DNA of 64,000 nt from Neodontobutis hainanensis (GCA_024349245.1 JALDNG010000026.1:1-64000); one strand, 5' to 3'; positions 1-14,632 are shown, counted from the stretch's first letter. The notes: generated from the sequence alone by a model not told the origin. Numbers and translations are program-made.

Positions 1-3000
1 GACCTGCGTTAGACCTGTGTTAAACCTGTGTTAGACCTGTGTTAGACCTCTGTTAGACCTGTATTGAACCTGTGTTAGACCTGTGTTAGACCTGTGTTAA
101 ACCTGTATTAGACCTGTGTTAGACCTGTGTTAAACCTGTGTTAGACCTGTGTTAAACCTGTAATAGATCTGTGTTAAACCTGTGTTAAACCTGTGTTAGA
201 TCTGTGTTACACCTGTGTTAAACCTGTTTTAGACCTGTGTTAAACCTGTATTAGACCTGTGTTAGACCTGTGTTAAACCTGTGTTAGACCTGTGTTAAAC
301 CTATGTTAGACCTGCGTTAGACCTGTGTTAAACCTGTGTTAGACCTGTGTTAGACCTCTGTTAGACCTGTATTGAACCTGTGTTAGACCTGTGTTTGACC
401 TGTGTTAAACCTGTATTAGACCTGTGTTAGACCTGTGTTTGACCTGTGTTAGACCTGTGTTAGACCTGTTAAATCTGTGTAAGACCTGTGTTAAATCTGT
501 ATTAGACCTGTGTTAGACCTGTGTTAGACCTGTGTTAGACCTGTGTTAAACCTGTGTTAGACCTGTGTTAAACCTGTGTTAGACCTGTGTTAGACCTGTA
601 TTGAACCTGTGTTAGACCTGTGTTAGACCTGTGTTAAATCTGTATTAGACCTGTGTTAGACCTGTTTTAGGCCTGTGTTAAACCTGTTCTAACACAGGTC
701 TAACAGGTTTAACAGGTCTAACACAGGTCTAACACAGATCTAACATAGGTCTAACACAGGTTTATCACAGATCTAACCTGTGTTGAACCTGTGTTAGACC
801 TGTGTTAGACCTGTGTTAAACCTGTATTAGACCTGTGTTAAACCTGTGTTAGATCTGTGTTAAACCTGTTTTAGACCTGTGTTAAACCTGTATTAGACCT
901 GTGTTAGACCTGTGTTAAACCTGTGTTAGACCTGTGTTAAACCTATGTTAGACCTGCGTTAGACCTGTGTTAGACCTGTAATAGATCTGTGTTAAACCTG
1001 TGTTAAACCTGTGTTAGACCTGTGTTAGACCTCTGTTAGACCTGTGTTAGACCTGTTAAATCTGTGTAAGACCTGTGTTAAATCTGTATTAGACCTGTGT
1101 TAGACCTGTGTTAGACCTGTGTTAGACCTGTGTTAAACCTGTGTTAGACCTGTGTTAAACCTGTGTTAGACCTGTGTTAGACCTGTATTGAACCTGTGTT
1201 AGACCTGTGTTAGACCTGTTTTAGGCCTGTGTTAAACCTGTTCTAACACAGGTCTAACACAGGTCTAACACAGGTCTAACACAGGTCTAACAGGTCTAAC
1301 ACAGGTTTAACAGGTCTAACACAGGTTTAACACAGGTTTAACACAGGTCTAACACAGGTCTAACAGGTCTAACACAGGTTTAAAACAGGTCTAACACAGG
1401 TCTAACATAGGTCTAACACAGGTTTATCACAGATGTGTTAGACCTGTTAAATCTGTGTAAGACCTGTGTTAAATCTGTATTAGACCTGTGTTAGACCTGT
1501 GTTAGATCTGTGTTAGACCTGTGTTAAACCTGTATTAGACCTGTGTTAAACCTGTGTTAGATCTGTGTTAGACCTGTGTTAAACCTGTGTTAGACCTGTG
1601 TTAGACCTGTGTTAGACCTGTGTTAGACCTGTTAAATCTGTGTTAGACCTGTGTTAAATCTGTATTAGACTTGTGTTAGACCTGTGTTAGACCTGTGTTA
1701 GACCTGTGTTTGACCTGTGTTAGACCTGTGTTAGACCTGTGTTAAATCTGTATTAGACCTGTGTTAGACCTGTGTTAGACCTGTGTTAGACCTGTGTTAG
1801 ACCTGTGTTAAATCTGTATTAGACCTGTGTTAGACCTGTGTTAGACCTGTGTTTGACCTGTGTTAGACCTGTGTTTGACCTGTGTTAGACCTGTGTTAGA
1901 CCTGTTAAATCTGTGTTAGACCTGTGTTAAATCTGTATTAGACTTGTGTTAGACCTGTGTTAGACCTGTGTTAGACCTGTGTTAGACCTGTGTTAGACCT
2001 GTGTTGAACCTGTGTTAGACCTGTGTTAGACCTGTGTTAAATCTGTATTAGACCTGTGTTAGACCTGTTTTAGGCCTGTGTTAAACCTGTTCTAACACAG
2101 GTCTAACACAGGTTTATCACAGATCTAACCTGTGTTGAACCTGTGTTAGACCTTTGTTAGACCTGTGTTAAACCTGTATTAGACCTGTGTTAAACCTGTA
2201 TTAGACCTGTGTTAAACCTATGTTAGACCTGCGTTAGACCTGTGTTAGACCTGTAATAGATCTGTGTTAAACCTGTGTTAAACCTGTGTTAGACCTGTGT
2301 TAGACCTGTGTTAGACCTGTGTTAAACCTGTGTTAGACCTGTGTTAAACCTGTGTTAGACCTGTGTTAGACCTGTGTTAGACCTGTGTTAGACCTGTATT
2401 GAACCTGTGTTAGACCTGTGTTAAATCTATGTTAGACCTGTGTTAGACCTGTGTTAGAACTCTGTTAGACCTGTGTTTGACCTGTGTTAGACCTGTGTTA
2501 GACCTGTTAAATCTGTGTTAGACCTGTGTTAAATCTGTATTAGACCTGTGTTAGACCTGTGTTAGACCTGTGTTAAACCTGTGTTAGACCTGTGTTAGAC
2601 CTGTGTTAGACCTGTGTTAGACCTGTGTTAGAACCTGTTAGACCTGTGTTTGACCTGTGTTAGACCTGTGTTAGACCTGTGTTAGACCTGTGTTAGACCT
2701 TTGTTAGACCTGTGTTAGACCTGTGTTAGACCTGTGTTAAACCTGTGTTAGACCTGTGTTAAACCTGTGTTAAACCTGTGTTAGACCTGTGTTAGACCTG
2801 TGTTAGAACTCTGTTAGACCTGTGTTAAACCTGTGTTAAACCTGTGTTAGACCTGTGTTAAACCTGTGTTAAACCTGTGTTAGACCTGTGTTAGACCTGT
2901 GTTGAACCTGTGTTAGACCTGTGTTAGACCTGTGTTAAACCTGTGTTAGACCTGTGTTAAACCTGTATTAGACCTGTGTTAAACCTGTGTTAGATCTGTG

Positions 3001-6000
3001 TTACACCTGTGTTAAACCTGTTTTAGACCTGTGTTAGACCTGTGTTAAACCTGTGTTAGACCTGTGTTAAACCTGTGTTAGACCTGTGTTAAACCTATGT
3101 TAGACCTGCGTTAGACCTGTGTTAGACCTGTAATAGATCTGTGTTAAACCTGTGTTAGACCTGTGTTAGACCTGTGTTAGACCTGTGTTAAACCTGTGTT
3201 AGACCTGTGTTAAACCTGTGTTAGACCTGTGTTAGACCTGTGTTAAACCTGTATTAGACCTGTGTTAAACCTGTGTTAGATCTGTGTTAGACCTGTGTTA
3301 AACCTGTTTTAGACCTGTGTTAAACCTGTGTTAGACCTGTGTTAGACCTGTGTTACACCTGTGTTAAACCTGTGTTAGACCTGTGTTAGACCTGTGTTAA
3401 ACCTATGTTAGACCTGCGTTAGACCTGTGTTAGACCTGTAATAGATCTGTGTTAAACCTGTTTTAGACCTGTGTTAAACCTGTGTTAGACCTGTGTTAAA
3501 CCTATGTTAGACCCATGCTAGACCTGTGTTAGACCTGTAATAGATCTGTGTTAAACCTGTGTTAGACCTGTGTTAGACCTCTGTTAGACCTGTGTTAAAC
3601 CTGTGTTAGACCTGTGTTAAACCTGTGTTAGACCTGTGTTAGACCTCTGTTAAACCTGTATTAGACCTGTGTTAAACCTGTGTTAGATCTGTGTTAGACC
3701 TGTGTTAAACCTGTTTTAGACCTGTGTTAAACCTGTGTTAGACCTGTGTTAAACCTATGTTAGACTTGCGTTAGACCTGTGTTAGACCTGTAATAGATCT
3801 GTGTTAAACCTGTGTTAAACCTGTGTTAGACCTGTGTTAGACCTGTGTTAGACCTGTGTTAGACCTGTATTGAACCTGTGTTAGACCTGTGTTAGACCTG
3901 TGTTAAACCTGTATTAGACCTGTGTTAAACCTGTGTTAGATCTGTGTTAGACCTGTGTTAAACCTGTTTTAGACCTGTGTTAAACCTGTATTAGACCTGT
4001 GTTAGACCTGTGTTAAACCTGTGTTAGACCTGTGTTAAACCTATGTTAGACTTGTTAGACCTGTGTTAGACCTGTAATAGATCTGTGTTAAACCTGTGTT
4101 GAACCTGTGTTAGACCTGTGTTAGACCTGTGTTGAACCTGTGTTAGACCTGTGTTAAACCTGTATTAGACCTGTGTTAGACCTGTGTTGAACCTGTGTTA
4201 GACCTGTGTTAAACCTGTATTAGACCTGTGTTAGACCTGCGTTAGACCTGTGTTAGACCTGTAATAGATCTGTGTTAAACCTGTGTTAAACCTGTGTTAG
4301 ACCTGTGTTAGACCTGTGTTAGACCTGTGTTAGACCTGTATTGAACCTGTGTTAGACCTGTGTTAAATCTGTGTTAGACCTGTGTTAAATCTGTATTAGA
4401 CCTGTGTTAGACCTGTGTTAAACCTGTGTTAGACCTGTGTTAGACCTGTGTTAGAACTCTGTTAGACCTGTGTTTGACCTGTGTTAGACCTGTGTTAGAC
4501 CTGTTAAATCTGTGTTAGACCTGTGTTAAATCTGTATTAGACCTGTGTTAGACCTGTGTTAGACCTGTGTTAAACCTGTGTTAGACCTGTGTTAAACCTG
4601 TGTTAGACCTGTGTTAGACCTGTATTGAACCTGTGTTAGACCTGTGTTAGACCTGTGTTAAATCTGTATTAGACCTGTGTTAGACCTGTGTTAGACCTGT
4701 TTTAGGCCTGTGTTTAACCTGTTCTAACACAGGTCTAACACAGGTGTAACACAGGTCTAACATAGGTTTAACACAGGTTTATCACAGGTCTAACAGGTTT
4801 AACAGGTCTAATACAGGTTTAACACAGGTCTAACACAGGTCCAACACAGGTTTAACACAGGTCTAACATAGGTCTAACACAGGTTTATCACAGGTCTAAC
4901 AGGTTTAACACAGGTCTAATACAGGTTTATCACAGGTTTATCACAGATCTAACCTGTGTTGAACCTGTGTTAGACCTGTGTTAGACCTGTGTTAAACCTG
5001 TATTAGACCTGTGTTAAACCTGTGTTAGACCTGTGTTAAACCTGTGTTAAACCTGTGTTAGACCTGTGTTAAACCTGTTAGACCTGCGTTAGACCTGTGT
5101 TAGACCTGTGTTAGACCTGTATTGAACCTGTGTTAGACCTGTGTTAGACATGTGTTAAACCTGTATTAGACCTGTGTTAGACCTGTGTTAGACCTGTAAT
5201 AGATCTGTGTTAAACCTGTGTTAAACCTGTGTGAAGACCTGTGTTAGACCTGTGTTAAACCTGTGTTAGACCTGTGTTAGACCTGTGTTAGACCTGTGTT
5301 AGACCTGTATTGAACCTGTGTTAGACCTGTGTTAAACCTGTGTTAGACCTGTGTTAGACCTGTGTTAGAACTCTGTTAGACCTGTGTTTGACCTGTGTTA
5401 GACCTGTGTTAGACCTGTTAAATCTGTGTTAGACCTGTGTTAAATCTGTATTAGACCTGTGTTAGATCTGTGTTAGACCTGTATTGAACCTGTGTTAGAC
5501 CTGTGTTAGACCTGTGTTAAATCTGTATTAGACCTGTGTTACACCTGTGTTAAACCTGTTCTAACACAGGTCTAACACAGGTGTAACACAGGTCCAACAC
5601 AGGTCTAACATAGGTTTAACACAGGTCTAACTCAGGTGTAACACAGGTCTAACATAGGTTTAACACAGGTTTAACACAGGTCTAATACAGGTTTATCACA
5701 GGTTTATCACAGATCTAACCTGTGTTGAACCTGTGTTAGACCTGTGTTAGACCTGTGTTAAACCTGTATTAGACCTGTGTTAAACCTGTGTTAGATCTGT
5801 GTTAGACCTGTGTTAAACCTGTGTTAAACCTGTGTTAGACCTGTGTTAAACCTGTTAGACCTGTTAGACCTGTGTTAGACCTGTAATAGATCTATGTTAA
5901 ACCTGTGTTAAACCTGTGTTAGACCTGTGTTAAACCTGTGTTAGACCTGTGTTAGACCTGTGTTAAACCTGTGTTAAACCTGTGTTAGACCTGTGTTAAA

Positions 6001-9000
6001 CCGACCTGTGTTAGACCTGTGTTAGAACTCTGTTAGACCTGTGTTTGACCTGTGTTAGACCTGTGTTAGACCTGTTAAATCTGTGTTAGACCTGTGTTAA
6101 ATCTGTATTAGACCTGTGTTAGACCTGTGTTAGACCTGTGTTAGACCTGTGTTAGACCTGTGTTAAATCTGTATTAGACCTGTGTTAGACCTGTGTTAGA
6201 CCTGTTTTAGGCCTGTGTTAAACCTGTTCTAACACAGGTTAACAGGTCTAATACAGGTTTAACACAGGTCTAACACAGGTCTAACAGGTTTAACAGGTCT
6301 AATACAGGTTTAACACAGGTCTAACACAGGTCCAACACAGGTTTAACACAGGTCTAACACAGGTCTAATACAGGTTTATCACAGGTTTATCACAGATCTA
6401 ACCTGTGTTGAACCTGTGTTAGACCTGTGTTAGACCTGTGTTAAACCTGTATTAGACCTGTGTTAAACCTGTGTTAGATCTGTGTTACACCTGTGTTAAA
6501 CCTGTTTTAGACCTGTGTTAGACCTGTGTTAAACCTGTGTTAGACCTGTGTTAAACCTATGTTAGACCTGCGTTAGACCTGTGTTAAACCTGTGTTAGAC
6601 CTCTGTTAGACCTGTGTTAAACCTATGTTAGACCTGTGTTAGACCTGTGTTAAATCTGTATTAGACCTGTGTTAAACCTGTATTAGACCTGTGTTAGACC
6701 TGTGTTAAACCTGTGTTAGACCTGTGTTAAACCTGTAATAGATCTGTGTTAAACCTGTGTTAAACCTGTGTTAGACCTGTGTTAGACCTGTGTTAGACCT
6801 GTGTTAGACCTGTGTTAAACCTGTGTTAGACCTGTGTTAAACCTGTGTTAGACCTGTGTTAGACCTGTATTGAACCTGTGTTAGACCTGTGTTAGACCTG
6901 TGTTAAATCTGTATTAGACCTGTGTTAGACCTGTTTTAGGCTTTAACAGGTCTAATACAGGTTTAACACAGGTTTAACACAGGTCCAACACAGGTTTAAC
7001 ACAGGTTTAACAGGTCTAACATAGGTCTAACACAGGTTTATCACAGTCTAACAGGTTTAACACAGGTCTAATACAGGTTTATCACAGGTTTATCACAGAT
7101 CTAACCTGTGTTGAACCTGTATTAGACCTGTGTTAAACCTGTGTTAGATCTGTGTTAGACCTGTGTTAAACCTGTTTTAGACCTGTGTTAAACCTGTATT
7201 ACACCTGTGTTAAACCTGTGTTAGACCTGTGTTAGACCTCTGTTACACCTGTGTTTGACCTGTGTTAGACCTGTGTTAGACCTGTTAAATCTGTGTAAGA
7301 CCTGTGTTAAATCTGTATTAGACCTGTGTTAGACCTGTGTTAGACCTGTGTTAGACCTGTGTTAAACCTGTGTTAGACCTGTGTTAAACCTGTGTTAGAC
7401 CTGTGTTAGATCTGTATTGAACCTGTGTTAGACCTGTGTTAAACCTGTATTAGACCTGTGTTAGACCTGTGTTTAACCTGTGTTAGACCTGTGTTAAACC
7501 TATGTTAGACCTGCGTTAGACCTGTGTTAGACCTGTAATAGATCTGTGTTAAACCTGTGTTAAACCTGTGTTAGACCTGTGTTAGACCTGTTAAATCTGT
7601 GTTAGACCTGTGTTAAATCTGTATTAGACCTGTGTTAGACCTGTGTTAGACCTGTGTTAAACCTGTGTTAGACCTGTGTTAAACCTGTGTTAGACCTGTG
7701 TTAGACCTGTATTGAACCTGTGTTAGACCTGTGTTAGACCTGTGTTAAATCTGTGTTAGACCTGTGTTAGACCTGTGTTTAACCTGTGTTAGACCTGTGT
7801 TAAACCTATGTTAGACCTGCGTTAGACCTGTGTTAGACCTGTAATAGATCTGTGTTAAACCTGTGTTAAACCTGTGTTAGACCTGTGTTAGACCTGTGTT
7901 AGACCTGTGTTAAACCTGTGTTAGACCTGTGTTAAACCTGTGTTAGACCTGTGTTAGACCTGTATTGAACCTGTGTTAGACCTGTGTTAAACCTGTGTTA
8001 GACCTGTTTTAAACCTGTGTTAGACCTGTTAGACCTATGTTAGACCTGTATTGAACCTGTGTTAGACCTGTGTTAGACCTGTGTTAGACCTGTGTTAGAC
8101 CTGTGTTAAATCTGTATTAGACCTGTGTTAGACCTGTTTTAGGCCTGTGTTAAACCTGTTCTAACACAGGTCTAACACAGGTTTATCACAGATCTAACCT
8201 GTGTTGAACCTGTGTTAGACCTGTGTTAGACCTGTGTTGAACCTGTGTTAGACCTGTGTTAAACCTGTATTAGACCTGTGTTAGACCTGTGTTAAACCTG
8301 TGTTAGACCTGTGTTAAACCTATGTTAGACCTGCGTTAGACCTGTGTTAGACCTGTAATAGATCTGTGTTAAACCTGTGTTAAACCTGTGTTAGACCTGT
8401 GTTAAACCTGTGTTAGACCTGTGTTAAACCTGTGTTAGACCTGTGTTAGACCTGTGTTAGACCTGTGTTAGACCTGTATTGAACCTGTGTTAGACCTGTG
8501 TTAAACCTGTGTTAGACCTGTGTTAGACCTGTGTTAGAACTCTGTTAGACCTGTGTTTGACCTGTGTTAGACCTGTGTTAGACCTGTTAAATCTGTGTTA
8601 GACCTGTGTTAAATCTGTATTAGACCTGTGTTAGACCTGTGTTAGACCTGTGTTAAACCTGTGTTAGACCTGTGTTAAACCTGTGTTAGACCTGTGTTAG
8701 ACCTGTGTTAAACCTGTGTTAAACCTGTGTTAGACCTGTGTTAAACCGACCTGTGTTAGACCTGTGTTAGAACTCTGTTAGACCTGTGTTTGACCTGTGT
8801 TAGACCTGTGTTAGACCTGTGTTAGACCTGTGTTAGACCTGTGTTAGACCTGTGTTAAATCTGTATTAGACCTGTGTTAGACCTGTGTTAGACCTGTTTT
8901 AGGCCTGTGTTAAACCTGTTCTAACACACAGGTCTAACAGGTTTAACAGGTCTAATACAGGTTTAACACAGGTCTAACACAGGTCTAACAGGTTTAACAG

Positions 9001-12000
9001 GTCTAACACAGGTCCAACACAGTTTAACACAGGTCTAACACAGGTCTAATACAGGTTTATCACAGGTTTATCACAGATCTAACCTGTGTTGAACCTGTAT
9101 TAGACCTGTGTTAAACCTATGTTAGACCTGCGTTAGACCTGTGTTAAACCTGTGTTAGACCTGTGTTAAACCTGTGTTAGACCTGTGTTAAACCTATGTT
9201 AGACCTGCGTTAGACCTGTGTTAAACCTGTGTTAGACCTGTGTTAGACCTCTGTTAGACCTGTATTGAACCTGTGTTAGACCTGTGTTAGACCTGTGTTA
9301 AATCTGTATTAGACCTGTGTTAAACCTGTATTAGACCTGTGTTAGACCTGTGTTAAACCTGTGTTAGACCTGTGTTAAACCTGTAATAGATCTGTGTTAA
9401 ACCTGTGTTAAACCTGTGTTAGACCTGTGTTAGACCTCTGTTAGACCTGTGTTTGACCTGTGTTAGACCTGTGTTAGACCTGTTAAATCTGTGTAAGACC
9501 TGTGTTAAATCTGTATTAGACCTGTGTTAGACCTGTGTTAGACCTGTGTTAAATCTGTATTAGACCTGTGTTAGACCTGTGTTAGACCTGTGTTAGACCT
9601 GTGTTAGACCTGTGTTAAACCTGTGTTAGACCTGTGTTAGACCTGTATTGAACCTGTGTTAGACCTGTGTTAGACCTGTGTTAAATCTGTATTAGACCTG
9701 TGTTAGACCTGTTTTAGGCCTGTGTTAAACCTGTTCTAACACAGGTCTAACAGGTTTAACACAGGTCTAACACAGGTCTAACAGGTCTAACACAGGTTTA
9801 ACACAGGTCTAACACAGGTCTAACATAGGTCTAACACAGGTTTATCACAGATCTAACCTGTGTTGAACCTGTGTTAGACCTGTGTTAGACCTGTGTTAGA
9901 CCTGTGTTGAACCTGTGTTAGACCTGTGTTAAACCTGTATTAGACCTGTGTTAGACCTGTGTTAAACCTGTATTAGACCTGTGTTAGACCTGTGTTGAAC
10001 CTGTGTTAGACCTGTGTTAAACCTGTATTAGACCTGTGTTAGACCTGCGTTAGACCTGTGTTAGACCTGTGTTAGACCTGTTAAATCTGTGTTAGACCTG
10101 TGTTAAACCTGTTAGACCTGTGATAAACCTGTGTTAGACCTATGTTAGACCTGTGTTAAACCTGTGTTGGACCTGTGTTAGACCTGTGTTAAACCTGTAA
10201 GACCTCTGTTAGACCTATGTTAGACCTGTGTTAGACCTGTGTTAGACCTGTTAGACCTGTGTTAAACCTGTGTTAGACCTGTGTTAAACCTGTGTTAAAC
10301 CTGTGTTAAACCTGTATTAGACCTGTTAAACCTGTTAGACCTGCGTTAGACCTGTGTTAGACCTGTGTTTGAACAGGTTTAACACAGGTCTAACACAGGT
10401 TTAACACAGGTTTAACACAGGTCTAACACAGGTCTAACACAGGTCTAATACAGATTTAACACAGGTCTAACACAGGTCTAACACAGGTTTAACACAGGTC
10501 TAAAACAGGTCTAACACAGGTCTAACACAGGTTTAACACATGTCTAACACAGGTCTAACACAGGTCTAATACAGATTTAACACAGGTCTAACACAGGTCT
10601 AACATAGGTTTAACACAGGTCTAACACAGGTCTAACAAAGGTCTAACACAGGTCTAATATAGGTTTAACACAGGTCTAAAACAGGTTTAACACAGGTCTA
10701 ACACAGGTTTAACACAGGTTCAACACAGGTTAGATCTGTGATAAACCTGTGTTAGACCTATGTTAGACCTGTGTTAGACCTGTGTTAGACCTGTGTTAGA
10801 CCTGTTAAACCTGTTAGACCTGTGTTACACCTTTGTTAGACCTGTGTTAGACCTGTGTTAGAACAGGTTTAACACAGGCCTAAAACAGGTCTAACACAGG
10901 TCTAACACAGGTTTAACACATGTCTAACACAGGTCTAACACAGGTCTAATACAGATTTAACACAGGTCTAACACAGATCTATTACAGGTCTAACACAGGT
11001 CTAACACAGGTCTAACATAGGTTTAACACAGGTCTAACAGGTCTAACACAGGTCTAACACAGGTCTAACACAGGTTCAACACAGGTCTAACACAGGTCTA
11101 ACACAGGTTTAACACAGGTCTAACACAGGTTTAACACAGGTCTAACACAGGTCTAACACAGGTCTAATACAGATTTAACACAGGTCTAACACAGGTCTAA
11201 CACAGGTTTAACACAGATCTATTACAGGTCTAACACAGGTCTAACACAGGTCTAACATAGGTTTAACACAGGTCTAACAGTTCTAACACAGGTCTAATAC
11301 AGGTTTAACACAGGTCTAACACAGGTTCAATACAGGTCTAACACAGGTCTAACACAGGTTTAACACAGGTCTAACACAGGTTTAACACAGGTCTAACACA
11401 GTCTAACACAGGTCTAACACAGGTCTAATACAGATTTAACACAGGTCTTACACAGATTTAACAGGTCTAACACAGGTCTAACACAGGTCAAACACAGGTG
11501 TAACACAGGTCTAACACAGGTCTAATACAGGTTTAACACAGGTCTAACACAGGTGTAATACAGGTTTAACACAGGTCTAAAACAGGTTTAACACAGGTCT
11601 AACACAGATCTAACACAGGTTTATAATAAGTTTAACACAGGTCTAACACAGGTCTAACACAGGTTCAACACAGGTTAGATCTGTGATAAACCTGTGATAA
11701 ACCTGTATTAGACCTGTGTTAAACCTGTTAGACCTGTGATAAACCTGTGTTAGACCTATGTTAGACCTGTGTTAAACCTGTGTTGACCTGTGTTAGACCT
11801 GTGTTAAACCTGTATTAGACCTGTTAAACCTGTTAGACCTGTGTTAAACCTGTGTTAGACCTATGTTAGACCTGTGTTAAACCTGTGTTGACCTGTGTTA
11901 GAACAGGTTTAACACAGGCCTAAAACAGGTCTAACACAGGTCTAACACAGGTCTAATACAGATTTAACACAGGTCTAACACAGGTTCAACACAGGTTCAA

Positions 12001-13527
12001 CACAGGTTTAACACAGGTCTAACACAGGTCTAACAGAGTCTAACAACACAGGTCTAATACAGATTTAACACAGGTCCCAACACAGATAGACCTGTGTTAG
12101 ACCTGTGTTAAACCTGTGTTAGACCTGTGTTAAACCTGTGTTAGACCTGTGTTAGACCTGTATTGAACCTGTGTTAGACCTGTGTTAGACCTGTGTTTAA
12201 CCTGTGTTAGACCTGTGTTAAACCTATGTTAGACCTGTTAGACCTGTGTTAGACCTGTAATAGATCTGTGTTAAACCTGTGTTAAATCTGTATTAGACCT
12301 GTGTTAGACCTGTGTTAGACCTGTGTTAGACATGTGTTAAACCTGTGTTAGACCTGTGTTAGACCTGTTTTAGGCCTGTGTTAAACCTGTTCAAACACAG
12401 GTCTAACACAGGTCTAACACAGGTCTAACACAGGTCTAACACAGGTCTAACACAGGTCTAACACAGGTTTAACACAGGTTTAACACAGGTCTAACACAGG
12501 TTTACACAGGTCTAACATAGGTCTAACACAGGTTTATCACAGATCTAACCTGTGTTAGACCTGTGTTAGACCTCTGTTAGACCTGTGTTTGACCTGTTTT
12601 AGACCTGTGTTAAACCTGTGTTAGACCTGTGTTAAACCTGTGTTAGACCTGTGTTAGACCTGTTTTAGGCCTGTGTTAAACCTGTTCTAACACAGGTCTA
12701 ACACAGGTGTAACGCAGGTCTAACAGGTTTAACAGGTCTAACACAGGTCTAACACAGATCTAACATAGGTCTAACACAGGTTTATCACAGATCTAACCTG
12801 TGTTGAACCTGTGTTAGACCTGTGTTAAACCTGTGTTAGACCTGTGTTAAACCTGTTTTAGACCTGTGTTAAACCTGTGTTAGACCTGTGTTAGACCTGT
12901 AATAGATCTGTGTTAAACCTGTGTTAAACCTGTGTTAGACCTGTGTTTGACCTGTGTTAGACCTGTTAAATCTGTGTAAGACCTGTGTTAAATCTGTATT
13001 AGACCTGTGTTAGACCTGTGTTAGACCTGTGTTAAACCTGTGTTAGACCTGTATTGAACCTGTGTTAGACCTGTGTTAGACCTGTGTTAAATCTGTATTA
13101 GACCTGTGTTAGACCTGTTTTAGGCCTGTGTTAAACCTGTTCTAACACAGGTCTAATACAGGTGTAACGCAGGTCTAACAGGTTTAACAGGTCTAATACA
13201 GGTTTAACACAGGTTTAACACAGGTCTAACACAGGTCTAACACAGGTCTAACAGGTTTAACAGGTCTAATACAGGTTTAACACAGGTCTAACACAGGTCC
13301 AACACAGGTCTAACATAGTCTAACACAGGTTTATCACAGCTCTAACCTGTGTTGAACCTGTGTTAGACCTGTGTTAGACCTGTGTTAAACCTGTATTAGA
13401 CCTGTGTTAGACCTGTGTTAAACCTGTGTTGGACCTGTGTTAGACCTGTGTTAAATATGTATTAGACCTGTGTTAGACCTGTGTTAGACCTGTGTTAAAC
13501 CTGTGTTGGACCTGTGTTAGACCTGTG
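1..13527. repeat. 11-bp minisatellite array with orientation switches
   Basis: The whole stretch is built from an 11-bp unit, GACCTGTGTTA or AACCTGTGTTA, with point variants (GACCTGTATTA, GATCTGTGTTA, GACCTGCGTTA) and occasional 7-8 bp short units. Most of it reads in this orientation. About 16 blocks read as the reverse complement (TAACACAGGTC): roughly 689-776, 1241-1434, 2088-2126, 4722-4945, 5550-5716, 6229-6396, 6940-7098, 8159-8196, 8919-9081, 9734-9858, 10372-10731, 10861-11672, 11901-12087, 12391-12547, 12690-12796 and 13140-13350. Variant strings recur in the same order over hundreds of bases, which indicates higher-order repeats. No gene is visible. It is not the vertebrate telomere repeat TTAGGG. 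The array may continue past the left edge. Confidence 0.97.
10861..11672 (-). repeat. largest inverted block of the minisatellite
   Basis: This is the longest stretch in which the 11-bp unit reads in the opposite orientation (TAACACAGGTC/T). With the preceding inverted block (10372-10731) and the intervening forward units it forms large potential cruciforms. Its ends differ from the common junction pair seen at most other blocks. Confidence 0.85.
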
Positions 13528-13652
13528 TTAAAGTGCAACTAAACCCCTGGTCAGAACCGAATTCCGCCCACTGGCAATATTTGAAAAATGCTGGAAAAGT
13601 GGGCGGAGACAGATGCGGCTTGATTGACAGCTCAGATGTGAGAAGTGCAAAG

Positions 13653-14632
13653 ATGTAGAGTGACTGGAGTGACGCAAGTAGCTTTGCAACAGAGCGGTCA
13701 TTTGAAGTGGAGGACTTTTCTCCCCCTCCTTCACCCGAAGAGGAGGAGGGTGAATTGTCAAAGCAGACAGGGCCAGAGCCTTATCAATTCGAGCCGCTGG
13801 CTCAAGTCGCGGGCCCAGATACCGGCATTGCTATCGAAGCAGCAGCACAAGAGAGAATGGGGCTAGTGTCGGAGTGGTAAAAATTAGCATTATGGCTAAT
13901 TTAGGCTAATGCTCAGCAAAGGCGAACGAACTTTTTAAAAATTGCAAACCTATGCATTTAGTTTGATTTTGGCATGTAGTGTTAATAATTAAGCAAAAAA
14001 ATATTTGAAATCTAGTTAGAAATTATTGTCTCAACAGGTGCACCTGTGGGCACTGCAGCTCTCTGTCCCCGGGAGAGAATGTCTGTTGTAGGGAGATACC
14101 CAAGGTATAGCTATGAAATATCACAAGACCCAGATTGTTCAGTACACTTAATTCATTTACTAAGTAATCGACACAAAACCCACAATCCTCGCATATCAAA
14201 TAATAAATAAATCCTAACAAAGTAGTAAAAGTAAGCATTCTCATATTATAGGTAATGCATAGGTGTCACCAGATTGGTGGAGTAGACTGCATAACAGCCC
14301 ATCCAGGCTTTGAGCCAGTAGCTCTAAACCCCTATGTATTACAAGCTGTATATGGCACTTATCTCCAGTTATTTGGTGAAATGGAAGATACACTTACAAA
14401 CATGTTAGTTCCAGTATGAAAAGATCAATATTATTATAAATCATTTTTTTTTACCCTCCACTTCAACATACATGTGCACCTCCTCTGCTTATTGCAATGT
14501 CATGAGGTGGTGCTGGGGTACCTTGGCCAACACATAAGAGTGGTCATACTTTCCTGCGCTGTGACCAGGATCAGGGAAGAGTTTCCTGAAGAAGGACCAT
14601 ACAGAGGTTTTCTTCCCCCACTGGATTTTTGA
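13653..14632 (+). pseudogene. P2X7 ballast-domain-like gene, broken
   Basis: Four exons can be traced: 13653-13876, 14038-14104, one starting at 14252, and a last one ending at 14632. Exon 1 is acidic and proline-rich (FEVEDFSPPPSPEEEEGE, then GPEPYQFEPLAQ). Exon 2 gives the cysteine signature WCTCGHC...CCREIPK. Exon 3 gives CHQIGGVDCITAHPGFEPVALN, and exon 4 gives RWCWG...LGQHIRVVILSCAV...FLPPLDF. This order matches the zinc-binding cytoplasmic 'ballast' domain of the P2X7 receptor and the many stand-alone fish relatives; there is no channel part. Damage: codon 2 is TAG (13656), and a one-base frameshift lies between RWCWG and LGQHIRVV near 14518. A poly(A)-like AATAAA cluster follows at about 14650. 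Function of the stand-alone proteins is unknown. Confidence 0.75.

Noticed and set aside
1..13527. Telomeric repeat tract or CRISPR array
   Set aside because: The unit is GACCTGTGTTA, not TTAGGG; there are no spacers between repeats and the sequence is eukaryotic.
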